From Serpula lacrymans var. lacrymans S7.9 (Eukaryota; Basidiomycota; Agaricomycetes; Boletales; Serpulaceae): a DNA stretch of 64,000 nt. The notes beneath the pieces are model-generated. The model saw only the letters and a list, made by a program, of their open reading frames with translations, ran no database searches and was not told the origin of the DNA. The translations under genes were made by a program, and so were the position numbers. This document shows positions 11,187 through 22,948 of this stretch, in pieces. The stretch is taken from NCBI RefSeq assembly GCF_000218685.1, contig NW_006763302.1:347180-411179 (forward strand), written 5' to 3'. Numbering within the stretch: position 1 is the first letter of the stretch; the number at the start of each line of letters is the position of its first letter.

Positions 11187-12505
11187 GCATTATTGACATA
11201 ATGTGAGTATATCAGCGATTCATAAGTGCGAGCTGAACACGCCTCATGGCCATTTCTCGCCTCAGGTTTTGTTTTATTGCCCCTCTTCGCCTGGAGTGGA
11301 ATATTAGTTCGGACACTCCATTTCGAGTGAATCGACAAACCATATTATTAGCCACTTTGCGTAGATGTGGCTACTGGGTTAGAAGTTGTAGGGTGATGGG
11401 TAAGATCTCTCCTGCGTTATTGCTAGTACGCTGCCTTGATATCCTTTCACAGGTTAAACGCCGTTGATATGGTTCGTCTCAATTGTTCCGCTATATAACT
11501 TGGAGCTTATGACCACGTGTTGTCCGCACGGATTGCTGTAGTCTGTGAATTAAATGCTTCATACTGTTCCTTTCGGGGTCAGGATTTATTGAAGTAAACT
11601 CGTTAGTGTCATCTTAAAGTATGCACTAGTAGCTGTACTTATTGTTGTTCAGGTCATTGAGCTTCCTTATATGGTGACTATTATTTTCACATCGAACCGA
11701 TTATAATGATGTTGTACTTAAACAAACAATTAGATGTGTGATGCGGAACGCTATCCCCATTGTTAGCTCTACCATGAGACCACAAGGTTCAAGTGCAACC
11801 CCCAGCTTCTGCTTCAGGTAGCTGTCAGTGGGTGCCTGGGGGCTTTTATTGATAAGGTGCCACGAAGGTCATATGCTTAGTGGTATACATAGTTTACGAC
11901 GTTTTTTCGCCTGCCATCACATCAAGAAGCTCCGGCCCATGATCAACATTAGCGCTAAAAACCTCCACTTACCGCGGGCAGCTATCATTACACTAAGCCT
12001 CCCCTATCACATTACGATGAATGTGCGCCTAATATAGGGGTAATTTATTTAAGCATTCGGTAGTGGGAAAGGTGTGTTCACATCGTGCCTTTTCATATTG
12101 ACGTAGACTGATCCCTGAACTACCCTTTAGAAAAGTAAAGAGGCGCTGAGAAAGTGAACTTAGTTGGCTGTGCACGGAAAGCTGCAGATAGGAGCGAAAG
12201 TCGTGGTTTCCTACTACAGTTTCTTCTTGAAAGTGACGTGAGTGAGCCGTTATGCGCCATGGCCTATCATACCCTTCCCCACGTGTTTCCTGATCATGAC
12301 GGGTATTAAAACAGTTTGTTAGTGTAGCATCGCAATTCAGATTTTGATAACCTCACTTTGTGGTCACTACACACAGACCTTAATTTACGTATTTTCTACT
12401 CCGTTTCCCCATATTTTCTCGACTGTAAAGTGCGTCTTCTAACTTCAATGAAAATGTTTTTTGCTCAACCGAGTCACATCAGCCATCACAACCATCTCAC
12501 AGGCC
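11187..12505. other. Shared divergent promoter region of GTPases A and B
   Basis: About 1.3 kb between two divergently transcribed GTPase genes. Open frames at 11246-11467, 11828-12037 and 12358-12615 are short and unlike any protein I know. The sequence just before the GTPase B ATG ends in a polypyrimidine-rich ACCATCTCACAG, which looks like a splice acceptor, so a 5' UTR intron or upstream exon is possible. Confidence 0.45.
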
Positions 12506-13300
12506 ATGGTTGTCAACTCTTTCCCACCAAACGTCATAATATTTGGAGAAACGGGTGTTGGAAAAAGCTCCCTTCTCAACCAGATTGCGGGGGCGCAGAA
12601 AGCAGATATATCTAGCGGGGCTGAAGGATGCACGCTTGACTCGATGGAGTACGAGGTCAATATCGATCACCGTCCATTCCGTTTGTTCGATACCATGGGT
12701 ATGAACGAACCTCAGCTAGGGAAAGCCGGATATCTCGAGGCCATTGAGAAGTGTTATCGACTCGTCCGGTCGCTTGAGAAGTTGGGCGGAGTGCAGTTAC
12801 TCATCTTCTGCATGCGTGGAAAAATTACCGCCACTGTGCAATCTAACTGGAAACTATTCAACGACATCTTTTGTTCGCGAAAGGTGCCTGTTGTGCTCGT
12901 GGTTAACGGCCTTGAGCAAGAACATTCGATGGATAGCTGGTGGACGGAAAATGAGAGGTATTTCAAAAGTGCTGGTATTGTCCCCGCAGGCCATGCATGT
13001 ATCACATCGACCTTAGGACTACATGCTGTGTATCAGAAGAGGTACGAAAGTTCGCAGATGAAGGTGCGACGATTAATTTTGGAGTTTTGCGGGAACTCGA
13101 GCCCATGGAAACCGGAGGGGAGGACGTGGTTCGTGCGGATAGCCAAATTTCTACGCACTGTGACTTCACGGTCTCCTTCTCATGGAGAATTACGAGCCAT
13201 GCTACACAAGAAGCTTGGACTATCTAAAGCCGATGCCACAATCATTGTTCACCGGTTTGAACAAGTGGATGCAGAATTCATGTTCCATATACCACATTAG
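12506..13300 (+). CDS. AIG1-like P-loop GTPase B (short form)
   Basis: Same uncharacterised family as the genes at 9996, 22949 and 25307. Single exon, 264 residues from the Met at 12506. I chose this Met because it sits at the same distance from the P-loop as in the paralogues; an in-frame Met at 12461 would add 15 residues. Motifs: G1 GETGVGKSS, GCTLD as the G2 region, G3 DTMGMNEP, NGLE at the G4 position, then MDSWWTENERYF and GHACIT. The C-terminus (KKLGLSKADATIIVHRFEQ) is short and lacks the second domain of A and D; the tail of GTPase C contains a similar GISKWDAIALLDSM. It converges with the S28 peptidase gene. Confidence 0.83.
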   Translation: MVVNSFPPNVIIFGETGVGKSSLLNQIAGAQKADISSGAEGCTLDSMEYEVNIDHRPFRLFDTMGMNEPQLGKAGYLEAIEKCYRLVRSLEKLGGVQLLIFCMRGKITATVQSNWKLFNDIFCSRKVPVVLVVNGLEQEHSMDSWWTENERYFKSAGIVPAGHACITSTLGLHAVYQKRYESSQMKVRRLILEFCGNSSPWKPEGRTWFVRIAKFLRTVTSRSPSHGELRAMLHKKLGLSKADATIIVHRFEQVDAEFMFHIPH

Positions 13301-13658
13301 TGGGTCTTGGGGTCTGGGACTCATCGCTGGAGGTTGTGGTGGTAATTGTATTTCTTATTTATGATACCAATTTCTGTGCGCTGAGCTGCCTCTTTTCACG
13401 ACAACGAAATTTACTTACATTTACTCGCACTATACGACGTCTCGTTTTCTCGACCACCGTTCCTGCAGCGCAGAAACATTCCTGTGTTGTTAGGCAATAT
13501 TTTTGATGTCATCTTATTCCGTCCCAGTGTCCACTTTCACAACTACCATACTACACTTAAAAATGTGAAGCCTTCCGTTCAGATGCCTATATATACCACC
13601 AATAAGAATATTCACTTATAAAGGTATCATGAAACCTGATATCCTCCTGAAATCACCC
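13301..13658. other. Convergent 3' region
   Basis: About 360 bases between the ends of GTPase B and the S28 peptidase gene. It is AT-rich 3' flank and I see nothing coding in it. Confidence 0.55.
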
Positions 13659-15782
13659 TTATGACGTTGGTGCTTTCCACTGCGAGAGCCAAGTTTTCAT
13701 GTATGAGAGGCCGGCAGTCTGTACCTTCGCGATGGTATCATCAACGACGCCGTTCTCAGTGATGAGATCGGAGCAATGGAATCCATCACCCTCATAGATG
13801 GGCTGTGTGTCTGTGCTTGGCTTGTTCAGGCCATCTGCGGAGACGGTAGCCTCACGCCAAGGGTCACCTGTTAGAATATACAATCAGAGCCTTGTTTATT
13901 AAGATAAAGAAGTGACGTACGAAGGCCATTAGCAAAGAAGAGCCGGTCAACTTCCACGTTCCATCCTTCATAATCTGTATCTGTTTGCTCGACGGTGGGT
14001 GTGGGAGGTGTACTGAATGCTTGAGGGAACATGTTCACGCATTGCCTCTGCCCAAGTGATTTCAATCATGAAAATTCATCCTTGATGAACACGACTTACC
14101 TCTTCGTATATAGGCTGAATAATGCGACTTACGATAGCAGGCTGACCTTCAGGAGGGCCGACCTGGTAGTAGCCAACTTGGTTGCAGCTGAAATAGACTG
14201 GTCAACCCTGCCCAACAGTCACTATTGTGTGAACTTACACCATCCAGAACCACGAACGGTTAGCATTGTTGACGGCTGTGCTGGTGTAGTAAGACGATGT
14301 GGTGTTATAAGTCCCCAGACACTCCCTTAATAGAGGTGATGAGGGCGATGAGTGAATGACAATGAGCGTGTACTGTGAGACTACTCACTCAGCATCGACA
14401 CTTCCGCAAACTGGATATAATCCAATCATTAGGCGTTCTTAGCAACTATACTCGTTTACTCACCATAAGCATAGTAGGTAGTGTTCCAGAATGAGCCCCA
14501 TGCAGTGATTGTATGGTCAAGTCCCCAACCTGATGCATTTGCGCTTATGCCATTATCAACTTCAAGAGCGTCACAGAATTGGAAGAACATCGCTCCAGGT
14601 CCAACGTCTGGTTGAAGGGATTGCCAGTCAAACAAGTTGTCTTGCACTGCAAAGACGTAAGTTATGATACTAAAAAGAGACATCATGAACCAGCACAGTT
14701 GCTGACTTACATGCGGAGGCAAAATCATCGATGTGGGATAGCCCACTTAAACCAAATGCCGATTTGAGTGAGTCGATTGCAGCAGTGTCGTTATTCGCGT
14801 AGCTCTGGTCAAGGTAAGCGATCACTGCTTCGACGTCAGCGGAGCAGTTTTGGGGCATGTATTCGCGAATTGGTGTGAAATAGCCGTAGTAATCACTAAG
14901 GGATAATATCAACATCAGCAGAAGGCGATGAAGCGCGCAACATTACGTGATAGCTTCGACGACTCCAGAAGAAGCATATGCCGCCCAGAAGATACCTGGC
15001 TTGCTAGAAATGGAGTGAGTGAGAATGCTTGCATCTTGACTGATGTACTGACTTAACCATGGTCCAACTCGTCAATGCACCTAACACACACACACGCATA
15101 TACGCATAAGTGATCACTCAAACTTCGCATTGAAAAATAGTACCAGAATAGCTGCCTCCAATTAAAACCCAAGGCGCCTGATCAGGCTTGACCTGATCGC
15201 CGCCTGGCATAGGCAAATCCACATTCTGGGCAAAGTAGACCAAGTCGTCAATGGCTTGCTGGATATTGAGCAGTTCGAGACTTTGCGAAGTCAAGTTGTC
15301 ATAAGGATTAGACAGGCCGAAGAACCGATGCTCGACGATAATAGTCGCGCCGCTCTGTTGCTGAGCAATAAGACCGTTCACGGTCTCGTTGGTCAAATAA
15401 GATTCATATCCTGCGAAAGTGAATTTTACATAAGTTCAAAACGAAATGTAATGCAAGGCTTTACAATACCATCTGCGTCGGTTTCACCGGGAGTCATCAA
15501 AATAATTGGACCCCCAGCCTCGTAAAACTCCCAAGTTGTCCAGTATCGTTGCTGGAATGTCCCCAAACCCGGATTGTTGTGATCGATCAGTTGGTCGAAG
15601 TAATACACGGTGTCAATGGGTGGCAATGTCGTTCCATTGCGATCCATGAACGGACCTGCGGGTGCGGGAACATTTGGAAGAGAAGGACGGCCTCTGAGCA
15701 TGGCGTTTGGTATAGCAGCAAGAGCCATAGAGCTCAACGCCAAAGGCGCAAGGAGGAACTTGAATAACCTAGGGGAAGCCAT
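13659..15782 (-). CDS. Secreted serine peptidase, family S28 (prolyl carboxypeptidase-like)
   Basis: Predicted extracellular or vacuolar exo/endopeptidase cleaving after proline. The start at 15782 gives a signal peptide (MASPRLFKFLLAPLALSSMALA). S28 blocks follow: FDQLIDHNNPGLGTFQQRYW, GGPIILMTPGE, EHRFFGLSNPYDNL, and the nucleophile motif VLIGGSYSG (Ser codon 15151-15153). Next come KPGIFWAAYASSGVV, FFANGLR joined to DPWREATVSADG (expected catalytic Asp), and EGDGFHCSDL (expected catalytic His). The stop is at 13659 after KTWLSQWKAPTS. At least ten small exons with introns of about 50-70 bases; some middle exon borders (14100-14460) are uncertain. Several N-glycosylation sequons (NGT, NDT, NAS, NTT) fit secretion. 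Confidence 0.87.
15070..15110. repeat. Short CA-rich simple repeat in an intron of the S28 gene
   Basis: A run of CACACACAC followed by CGCATATACGCATA sits between exons of the S28 peptidase gene. It is a simple repeat with no evident function. Confidence 0.5.
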
Positions 15783-16454
15783 TTAAACCAAACGTTGGGA
15801 TTGCCTCGCAGACGATGGTTCGCGCTCGTTATCCAAGAGAGCTGAAAACATTATCTCTGTTCTGATTCTGTTTAAATAGTACGTACCTTCCTGGGAACTG
15901 TCTGCGTGTACCACATGAAAGTGCTGTACCACATGCCGTTGTTGCTTCCCAGAGACAAGACCAGATGGAAATATACTGATTAGCCACGTGACATAAATAG
16001 CGACTGTCCAGCTAGAGCCGTCGGGCCGAGGGTGCTAGAAGCAGCATCAACCACGCTAGCGCTTTTTTGTCCATCTGGGCAGTGACCCCATGCCAGTGAT
16101 ATGAACTAAAGAAAGAGAGATAAATACACACCTAAGTGCGACCTTGACCAAGCGTTTATAGAGAATGTGAGCATAACGCTAAGCTTCTATTGCTTGCAAA
16201 CCTTCCAGGGATTGTGCACATATGCTGAACAAGCTAGAAGAAAGTCTTATCAGCAGTCGCAGCATAAAGAATGGTATCGCGATAGTCTTTTGCTGTAATT
16301 TTCTGTAAGAATAAATGCTGGTGAAAACTATGTATCGCAATAAGAAACCACTAAGAAAACAACAGGATTTGGGATGATGCTAGAACACAATTGTTGATAA
16401 ACACTTTATACGAGGGACTCTTCACTTCTTCTTCCAACAAAACATGAACGCTGT
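15783..16454. other. Intergenic between S28 peptidase and MMS2
   Basis: About 670 bases: the promoter of the S28 gene and the 3' flank of MMS2, both on the minus strand. I see no open frame worth reporting. Confidence 0.5.
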
Positions 16455-17063
16455 CTAGAATGTGCTGCCTTCCGGTGGCTGAGGGAGCTTCCGGTTATTG
16501 AAAGATGCCATTTCCCTGTGACAGAGGTGAAGTGCTGTTCAGCCATGTGCAACCTAACGAAAATAAAAACTCACCTCCGGATCTCCACAAGAATAGTCTC
16601 GATGCTGCTGCTCCTGCCCCACTGAGAAAGAACTGGGAGTTTGTGAGGATCAACTTTCCCGTCAGTCTGGTTAACAAAGGGGAGATTGACACGGGAGATG
16701 AACTGAATAGTAGGGGGCCTTTCCGGGTACGATTCGCCACAGTAAATCTTCAAGCTGTAGATGCGGTTCTCGTGTACCGTCTGCACCATATCAGAGTAAG
16801 TGGATGAAGACGATGAGGGTCAAAACTAGGTCTGATGTTTGCAACTTACATGTCCTGGCCCGATGATTGTTCCATTCCAATTGCTCATCATGATATCGTC
16901 GCCATCCTCCAGTCCGTATGAGCACGAGCCATCTCCGATCCCTTTCTCGCCCTTCTCAAGCTCCTCTAAAAGCCGAAAATTGCGTGGAACTGATATCGAC
17001 ATGCATTCAGTCAACAACGCGAATGAACAAGATACAGCAAAGCATAGAATTACCCTTGGCCAT
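16455..17063 (-). CDS. MMS2: Ubiquitin-conjugating enzyme variant Mms2 (UEV)
   Basis: Non-catalytic E2 variant. With Ubc13 it builds Lys63-linked ubiquitin chains in the error-free branch of post-replication DNA repair. A tiny first exon encodes MAK and its last base joins across an intron to give [20 protein letters not shown]. The UEV blocks follow: [63 protein letters not shown] and [21 protein letters not shown], ending PQPPEGSTF and a stop at 16455-16457. No Cys stands at the E2 catalytic position, as expected of a UEV. Length is about 140 residues, normal. It is divergent from HSE1, whose ATG lies 227 bases away, so the two probably share a promoter region. Confidence 0.93.
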
Positions 17064-17289
17064 GAGTGGAATACAAGAAAGAACCTATAGTATAGAGGTC
17101 GATACGAAACAGACTTGCGGCTGTTTGCGGTTTCGGCAGTGGCCTCTTCGGGCTACTGCGCGGAGTGCAGCCACGATCCTTGCAGACACCGCCTCCGCAG
17201 TATACATATCGACCCTTCGTTACCTGTCTATCCTCTGCGCAGAACCAAACCCACAACCCGCTATATAACGCTCATAATATCGTCGGATA

Positions 17290-20200
17290 ATGTTTAAAGG
17301 CGGGCAGGCCAATCCTTATGATGAGATTGTTGGTAAGATGTACAGAAAGCTCTCAGAATCATCTTGATTTCACACTTCACTACAGGCAAAACGACGGACG
17401 AGAATCTTACAAGCGAGAACTGGGAACTTATTCTGAATTTATGCGACAAAGTTCAGGACGAAGGAGAACAAGGGTCAGTTCTGCACTTCCCTATCTTCTA
17501 CCATCAATACCCTTACCCATCATGTCCATCCAGGGCACGAAATGTCATCGCCGCAGTGCTCAAGCGAATGACTCATCGCAGTCCTAACGTACAGCTGTAC
17601 GCTCTGTCATTAGCTGAATCATTGTCCAAAAACTGCGGTGTTGAGCTGCATCGTGAATTGGCATCTCGCGCATACACTCAAGCTCTAGAGAAACTGATCA
17701 CCGATCGAGTACGTGGATCCATATACTTGAGATGAAGCTATGAACTGATCATATGCATGTCCAGACAACTCACGAAAAAGTTCGACGAAGGGCACTTTCC
17801 CTCATTGCCTTATGGACCGCTGAATTTGAAAAGGATCCCTCACTAGGGATAATGGAAGAATGTTACAATAATCTGAAAGCCAAGAGTAAGTATTTGTGAA
17901 CTATATGATAGTAAGATGCTAATTATGTCCTGTTTCTCAAGACTACAAATTCGAAGTTCCTCAAGAGCCTCCTCCTCCCACTGTTGATGACGAAGTCCGC
18001 CGAAGAGAGGAAGAAGAGCTGCAGAGGGTACTGGAAATGTCAGTGCGTGACAAGGGAGGGCGTAATCAGTGGGCTGAAAACTCTTCATCGAGTGGTGCTG
18101 GTGGCTCTGGGTCTGGAAGTTCTAGTCGGAATGCTGCAGTTAGCTCAGCAGTACCCGCCTCAGGTACACGTCAGCAGGCTGCTTCTCAAGCGACATATCA
18201 TTCCGGATACGTCCCCGCACGAACACCATCTCCCAAAGTCCAAACCCCCGTTGCTACCCAATCTGTTGCCTCCCTTGCTTCAGCGTCTACCACTTCTATT
18301 TCTTCGCAGAGTGCATCGTCTATCCCAATCATTACGCGCGTCCGTGCTATGCATACATTCGAGCCTACGGAGCCTGGTGAACTTGCTTTTGAGAAAGGCG
18401 ACGTGATCAAAGTGGTTGATCGCGGTTACAAGGACTGGTGGAGAGGACAACTGAAAGGCAGGACTGGCATCTTCCCTGTGAATTATGTGGTCCGTATCCA
18501 ACTCACTTTTTATCCGTGATAATAACAAACTCTAAAAATATCTACCCAGGAACACTTGCCGGAGCCTACAGCGGTAGAACTCGCGAAAGAAGCGGAGCAA
18601 GAAGCTGCAGTCTTTGCACAGACTGCGAACATCGACAGGCTTCTGACGCTGTTGCGGTCTTTGGACCCCGCAAAGGATAATCTCGCTGATAATGAAGAGA
18701 TACAAGTGCGCATATAATTCAAGTGTAAGATTAATATCTGACGGCAAGCATATACACAGGAGCTATATCGGTCTAGTATGTCACTAAGACCAAAGATTGT
18801 TAAGCTGATCGATAAGTACAGTCAGAAAAGGGGTATGAAGCTATTCACATTCCTAACTCCCTATACCTTCTGACTATGGCCTCTATAGCTGATCTCGTAT
18901 CCATGAACGAAACCTTTGTGAAGGCTCGTAGTATATTTGATCGTATGATGGAAGAAAGCCTTGCAAGGCACTCTGGAAGTTGGTGTGCTTTATTGGTGGA
19001 CGAAATCTTTACTCATTTACTCCCTCAGTGTATGATCCTCAAGCTAACTACCGCAACCCACCTCCATCGCAGTATCAGCCAAGACCCGATTCTCGTGCTC
19101 GTCAAGATTATGCGCCCACTCCACAAGGGTTTGCCTGGAACCCTGCAGCGTATGATCAGAACAGATACGGTGCATATCCTGGGCCTGTAAGCCAGTATCC
19201 AGAGGGCATGTATCAGGGTAATCCACAAGTTCCTGCTCAGTCTTACGGTGATCACAATGGTTATACTCCTCCACAACCTGGCTTTGGACAACCTTATGGC
19301 ATTCCACCCACAAACGTGCCGTACGGAGTGCCCCCTTCCCCATATCCTCGACAGCAGCCAATTGATCAGAGCGACGCGACAGCCACACCTCATGCACAGC
19401 CAGTTGAACTGCAGGCACCACCGCAGCAACTACAGTACTCTCAAAATTTGCAACCCCAAGTACAAGCACAAGCACAGGTGCAAACACAGCCGCAGCAGCA
19501 GGCACAGAGTCCCGCGCAGCAATCCGGCCCTCCTTATGTCTATGATCCCAATGGCACGTATGCGGACCCTAATGTGCAGGCATGGGCAGCGTATTATGCT
19601 CAGGGGGGCAACGATAAAGCTGGTGCAGTGTACTTCATCTCTGTTCCTGGAGTAACCGACGATCCTGCGCACGTGGGGCCCGAACCTCAGCATCATGGTG
19701 AAGCTGTTCAAGCGGAGCAGTCCACATACCCCTCTCAAGACCCTGTAGCACAACTCACTTCAGTATCTACCTATCAAGATCCCGCCTCGGCACCCATACC
19801 TTCCAATCAGGGACCAACGTTCCAAACTAGTGATGGATATGCAAATCAGCCGTCGCCTCCAGCCGCTGGACAGACAGACTATGGCGCTCAAAATCTAGGT
19901 CGATCACCTTCATATCTTTATCATCGAGATAACCTTCCTGCAAATTCTAATGTGCAAGCTAATCAGTACGTCGGTGCCGGATCGTCTTCGCCTCATAGTC
20001 CGAAAGTTGGTTCTGGTCCTTGGGTTCAGGCTCAGCAAATCAATGAGCCTGCTCCGCAGGGCATGATGCGAAGGCAGTCGGTGATGCATTCTGTCTCTGC
20101 TCATGCCCCTCTTCAGTATAGCCCCCAGGGTGCATCGCCTTCACATCAACAGCAACAATATATGCCGCCTGCCCAAACCGGCGATCCCACGCCCGTGCCG

Positions 20201-20461
20201 TCCCAATACGCTCCGCAGCCTGTTCAGCAGCCATATATGTCCCAATCACAATATGGCGATAATGGTTCTGTATATGCCCCTCCTCAAGACGGTCGACCCC
20301 CTGTAGCCGCAGACCCAGGAGGTGAAGCTCCCCCTCAAGGCTGGCAGTCACAGTATCATTCATTACACAACCAATTTTCGGGAATGAGATTAAATGGAGA
20401 AAGGGCGCAAGGTCCTCAGTCGGGACAGCAAGCGCTTCAGGGTGTTGGTGCTCCTGCTTAA
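17290..20461 (+). CDS. HSE1: ESCRT-0 subunit Hse1/STAM (VHS-UIM-SH3-GAT)
   Basis: Partner of Vps27 in ESCRT-0; sorts ubiquitinated cargo at endosomes. Domains in order: VHS (NPYDEIV to TAEFEKDPSLGIMEECYNNLKAK, about residues 1-140); a UIM (EEEELQRVLEMSVRD); a Ser/Thr-rich linker; SH3 (VRAMHTFEPTEPGELAFEKGD, WWRGQL, GIFPVNYV); and a GAT-like helical region (AAVFAQTANIDRLLTLLRSLD to FDRMMEESLARHS). A long Gln/Pro/Tyr-rich tail occupies the last exon (about 19030-20461). About eight exons. The start at 17290 (MFKGGQANPYDEIV) immediately precedes VHS helix 1. The tail, over 450 residues, is long and low in complexity. Expression may be tied to MMS2 through the shared upstream region. Confidence 0.92.
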
Positions 20462-20751
20462 GTACGAAGAATAGAATGAGATTTCCACGTAGTCCTTTGA
20501 GTACAATCCATGCTTCATGCCATATAATACTTTCCTTGAGTTTATGTCGATGAGATATATTTCCGTTTGAGGGCACACAGAAGCGACCTCGCAGACCAGC
20601 GTTCGGTGGTTCTGTACAATTTGAGTGATTATAAAGGTGTATGCAAGTCATGGTGTGGCGCGAATTTATTTGGATCAAAGGCTGTTGACAAACAATGATC
20701 AATGTCCATGTAAGGAAACCGTCATCTGTTTTAAATTGAACAACACACATC
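20462..20751. other. Intergenic between HSE1 and CWC27
   Basis: About 290 bases holding the 3' flank of HSE1 and the promoter of CWC27, both on the plus strand. The long minus-strand frame that crosses this region is a shadow of the two genes. Confidence 0.55.
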
Positions 20752-22806
20752 ATGGCACTTCCGACAAATGGACGGGTGATAATTGATACGACGGTTGGAG
20801 AAATAGACATAGAGTTATGGTCCAAGGTACGCCAGCCACAAACCCATTCCCAGTAAACGTCATGTTCCAAATCTGCCTTCATAGGAAACGCCCAAAACGT
20901 GCAGGAATTTCTTAGCGTTGGCAATGGAAGGTACGTGCGCATTTAGTTTGTAACTTTCCATCTAGCATTAAATATATACCACAGGCTACTATGATGGGGT
21001 TATCTTTCACAGGTGAGGATACTATTGACCATATGCGACCTTTGCTGAAGTATCACAGGGTTGTACCAGGGTTCTTGGTTCAGACGGGAGATAAAACAGG
21101 TACGGGAGGAGGTGGGGAGTCATTCTATGGAGGTGAGTTAATAATGAACACGTCAATCTAATTTCACAGTATGACACCAATACATCAGAACCATTTGAGG
21201 ATGAAATCCACCCTCGTCTGCGTTTTGCGCACAGAGGTCTGATAGCCATGGCAAACAATGGCACAAAAAACTCCAATGATTCTCAGTTTATAATTACTCT
21301 CGGTTAGTCTATCTCCATCTGGCTTCATGCTCTATAACTCACAGATAATACAGATCGAGCTGATGAGCTCCATGGAAAACATACCCTCTTTGGTCGGTGT
21401 ATGGGAGACACGATCTATAGTACGTGCTTTGATAATTGCTTGCATGATCTATCTTCTTATTGTCAGCCTTGAAGATGTCATGAAAATTGGTGACATGGGT
21501 TAGCCGACAAGTTCCTTGTTGTTGTCAATATATTGATATAAAGTCTACAGAGCTCGATGAGAACGAACGTCCTTTATAGTTCGTCACTTCATTAAATGCA
21601 TACTGATATATCTGATCATAAGTTTTCGACTATATCAGCCCTCCCAAGATCAATAGTATCACGATTGTGGATAATCCATTTGATGATATTGTACCTCGCA
21701 TAACAGCCGCAGAAAGACGTGCACAGCAGCGAGCAAAAGAAACAGCACAGCGGGAACGTGAAGAGGCAGATAGACGACGAGGTGCAAAAAAGTAGGTATT
21801 GCAATGACACATACGTTATCAAAATAACTTGAAACATCATAGGAATGTCAATTTACTGAGCTTTGCCGAGGATGAAGAGGACAGAGGAGATGAGGTACCT
21901 ATAAAGTTCAAGAAGAAAGCTATTGTCCGACCAGATCGTGAGTCCCAATTTCTAACTCGACTTATGAGGATTTGCACTCAAGGCCAGAGTAGTATTAGAA
22001 GACCCCCAGTCCACAGCTATTCCAGAAGCAGTTTTTCCCCCAATGCCTAGCAGGAGAAGTAAGTCCGAAGACTCCGGGAATGTTGTAGAGACAGGATCCA
22101 AGGTATTTTTATCCGGTTATCTACCCCCGGAAGCATATAAAGGGTATTCCTTAGGCTCAGAAAAGTCCTCAGAAAGGTGAACGCTCAGATATAACTAAGA
22201 TACGAGAAAAACATGCGTTGGAGCAAGTTGCTGGAAGGTAATATCTGTCCTACTTTGATTTGCGCGGAAGCATTGATAGCCGTCTTAAGCAATTCCCGAA
22301 AAGTTGAAATCGAAAAGATGGAGGCAGAGATTCGAAAGCTTTCTCGAAAGCATGGTGACGATAGCGACGACGAACATACACGGAAGAAGACAAAGAATAA
22401 GTCTTATCTAGAAGAAGAGATGGCCAAGTATTCCAAAGGGAGAGGTCTGTACAAGAAGAGTAAAGATGGGAAGAAAAAGGACGAGGGTGATGTCCTTGCA
22501 GCGCTGAATAATTTTAGAGGCAAATTAAAGAGTTCCCTATGGAATGACATAGAACATAACGGTGGTGATGAAGAGGATACTGTAGAGGAACAGAGACAGG
22601 TCGATGATGAGGGCATGGAAATAGATGTTGATCGAGGATTCATGGGTCACGCGCTTCAATTCCCAAAAGACGACGGGGAGGAAACACGCAAAGCGGAGCG
22701 GGACTATGAAGTCATTGATCCACGTCAGCGAAACGCAAGAGCGAAGGAAGAAGAGAGGGAGAGAAAGCGAGCAACGAAAGCAAAAGGTAATCGATATAGA
22801 CGATGA
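20752..22806 (+). CDS. CWC27: Spliceosomal cyclophilin-type peptidyl-prolyl isomerase Cwc27
   Basis: Component of activated spliceosomes. [25 protein letters not shown] opens a cyclophilin fold, continued by [36 protein letters not shown] (with the active-site Arg), [20 protein letters not shown], and [13 protein letters not shown]. In that last block Glu stands where classical cyclophilins have Trp. The CWC27-specific stretch [25 protein letters not shown] follows, then a charged tail with FSLLSF-like [22 protein letters not shown] and FMGHALQF, as in animal CWC27. About ten exons with short introns; some joins between 21300 and 22300 are approximate. Length and domain order fit CWC27 rather than a simple cyclophilin. 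Expected to be nuclear. Confidence 0.9.
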
Positions 22807-22948
22807 ACCGGATCTTGTGTCTATGTGATAAGTAATTCCTTTTATATCAATGTCAACTTCTCGGAAGATACATCAAAATAAGGATCATCATGGTGGACAT
22901 AGTATGTAGTGCGTAATAAAGCGGTTTACAAGCGAAGACAAGTTCACT

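Noticed and set aside
20040..20942. Long minus-strand open frame of 300 codons
   Set aside because: It is antisense to the last exon of HSE1 and the first exons of CWC27, both well supported, and its translation has no recognisable features.
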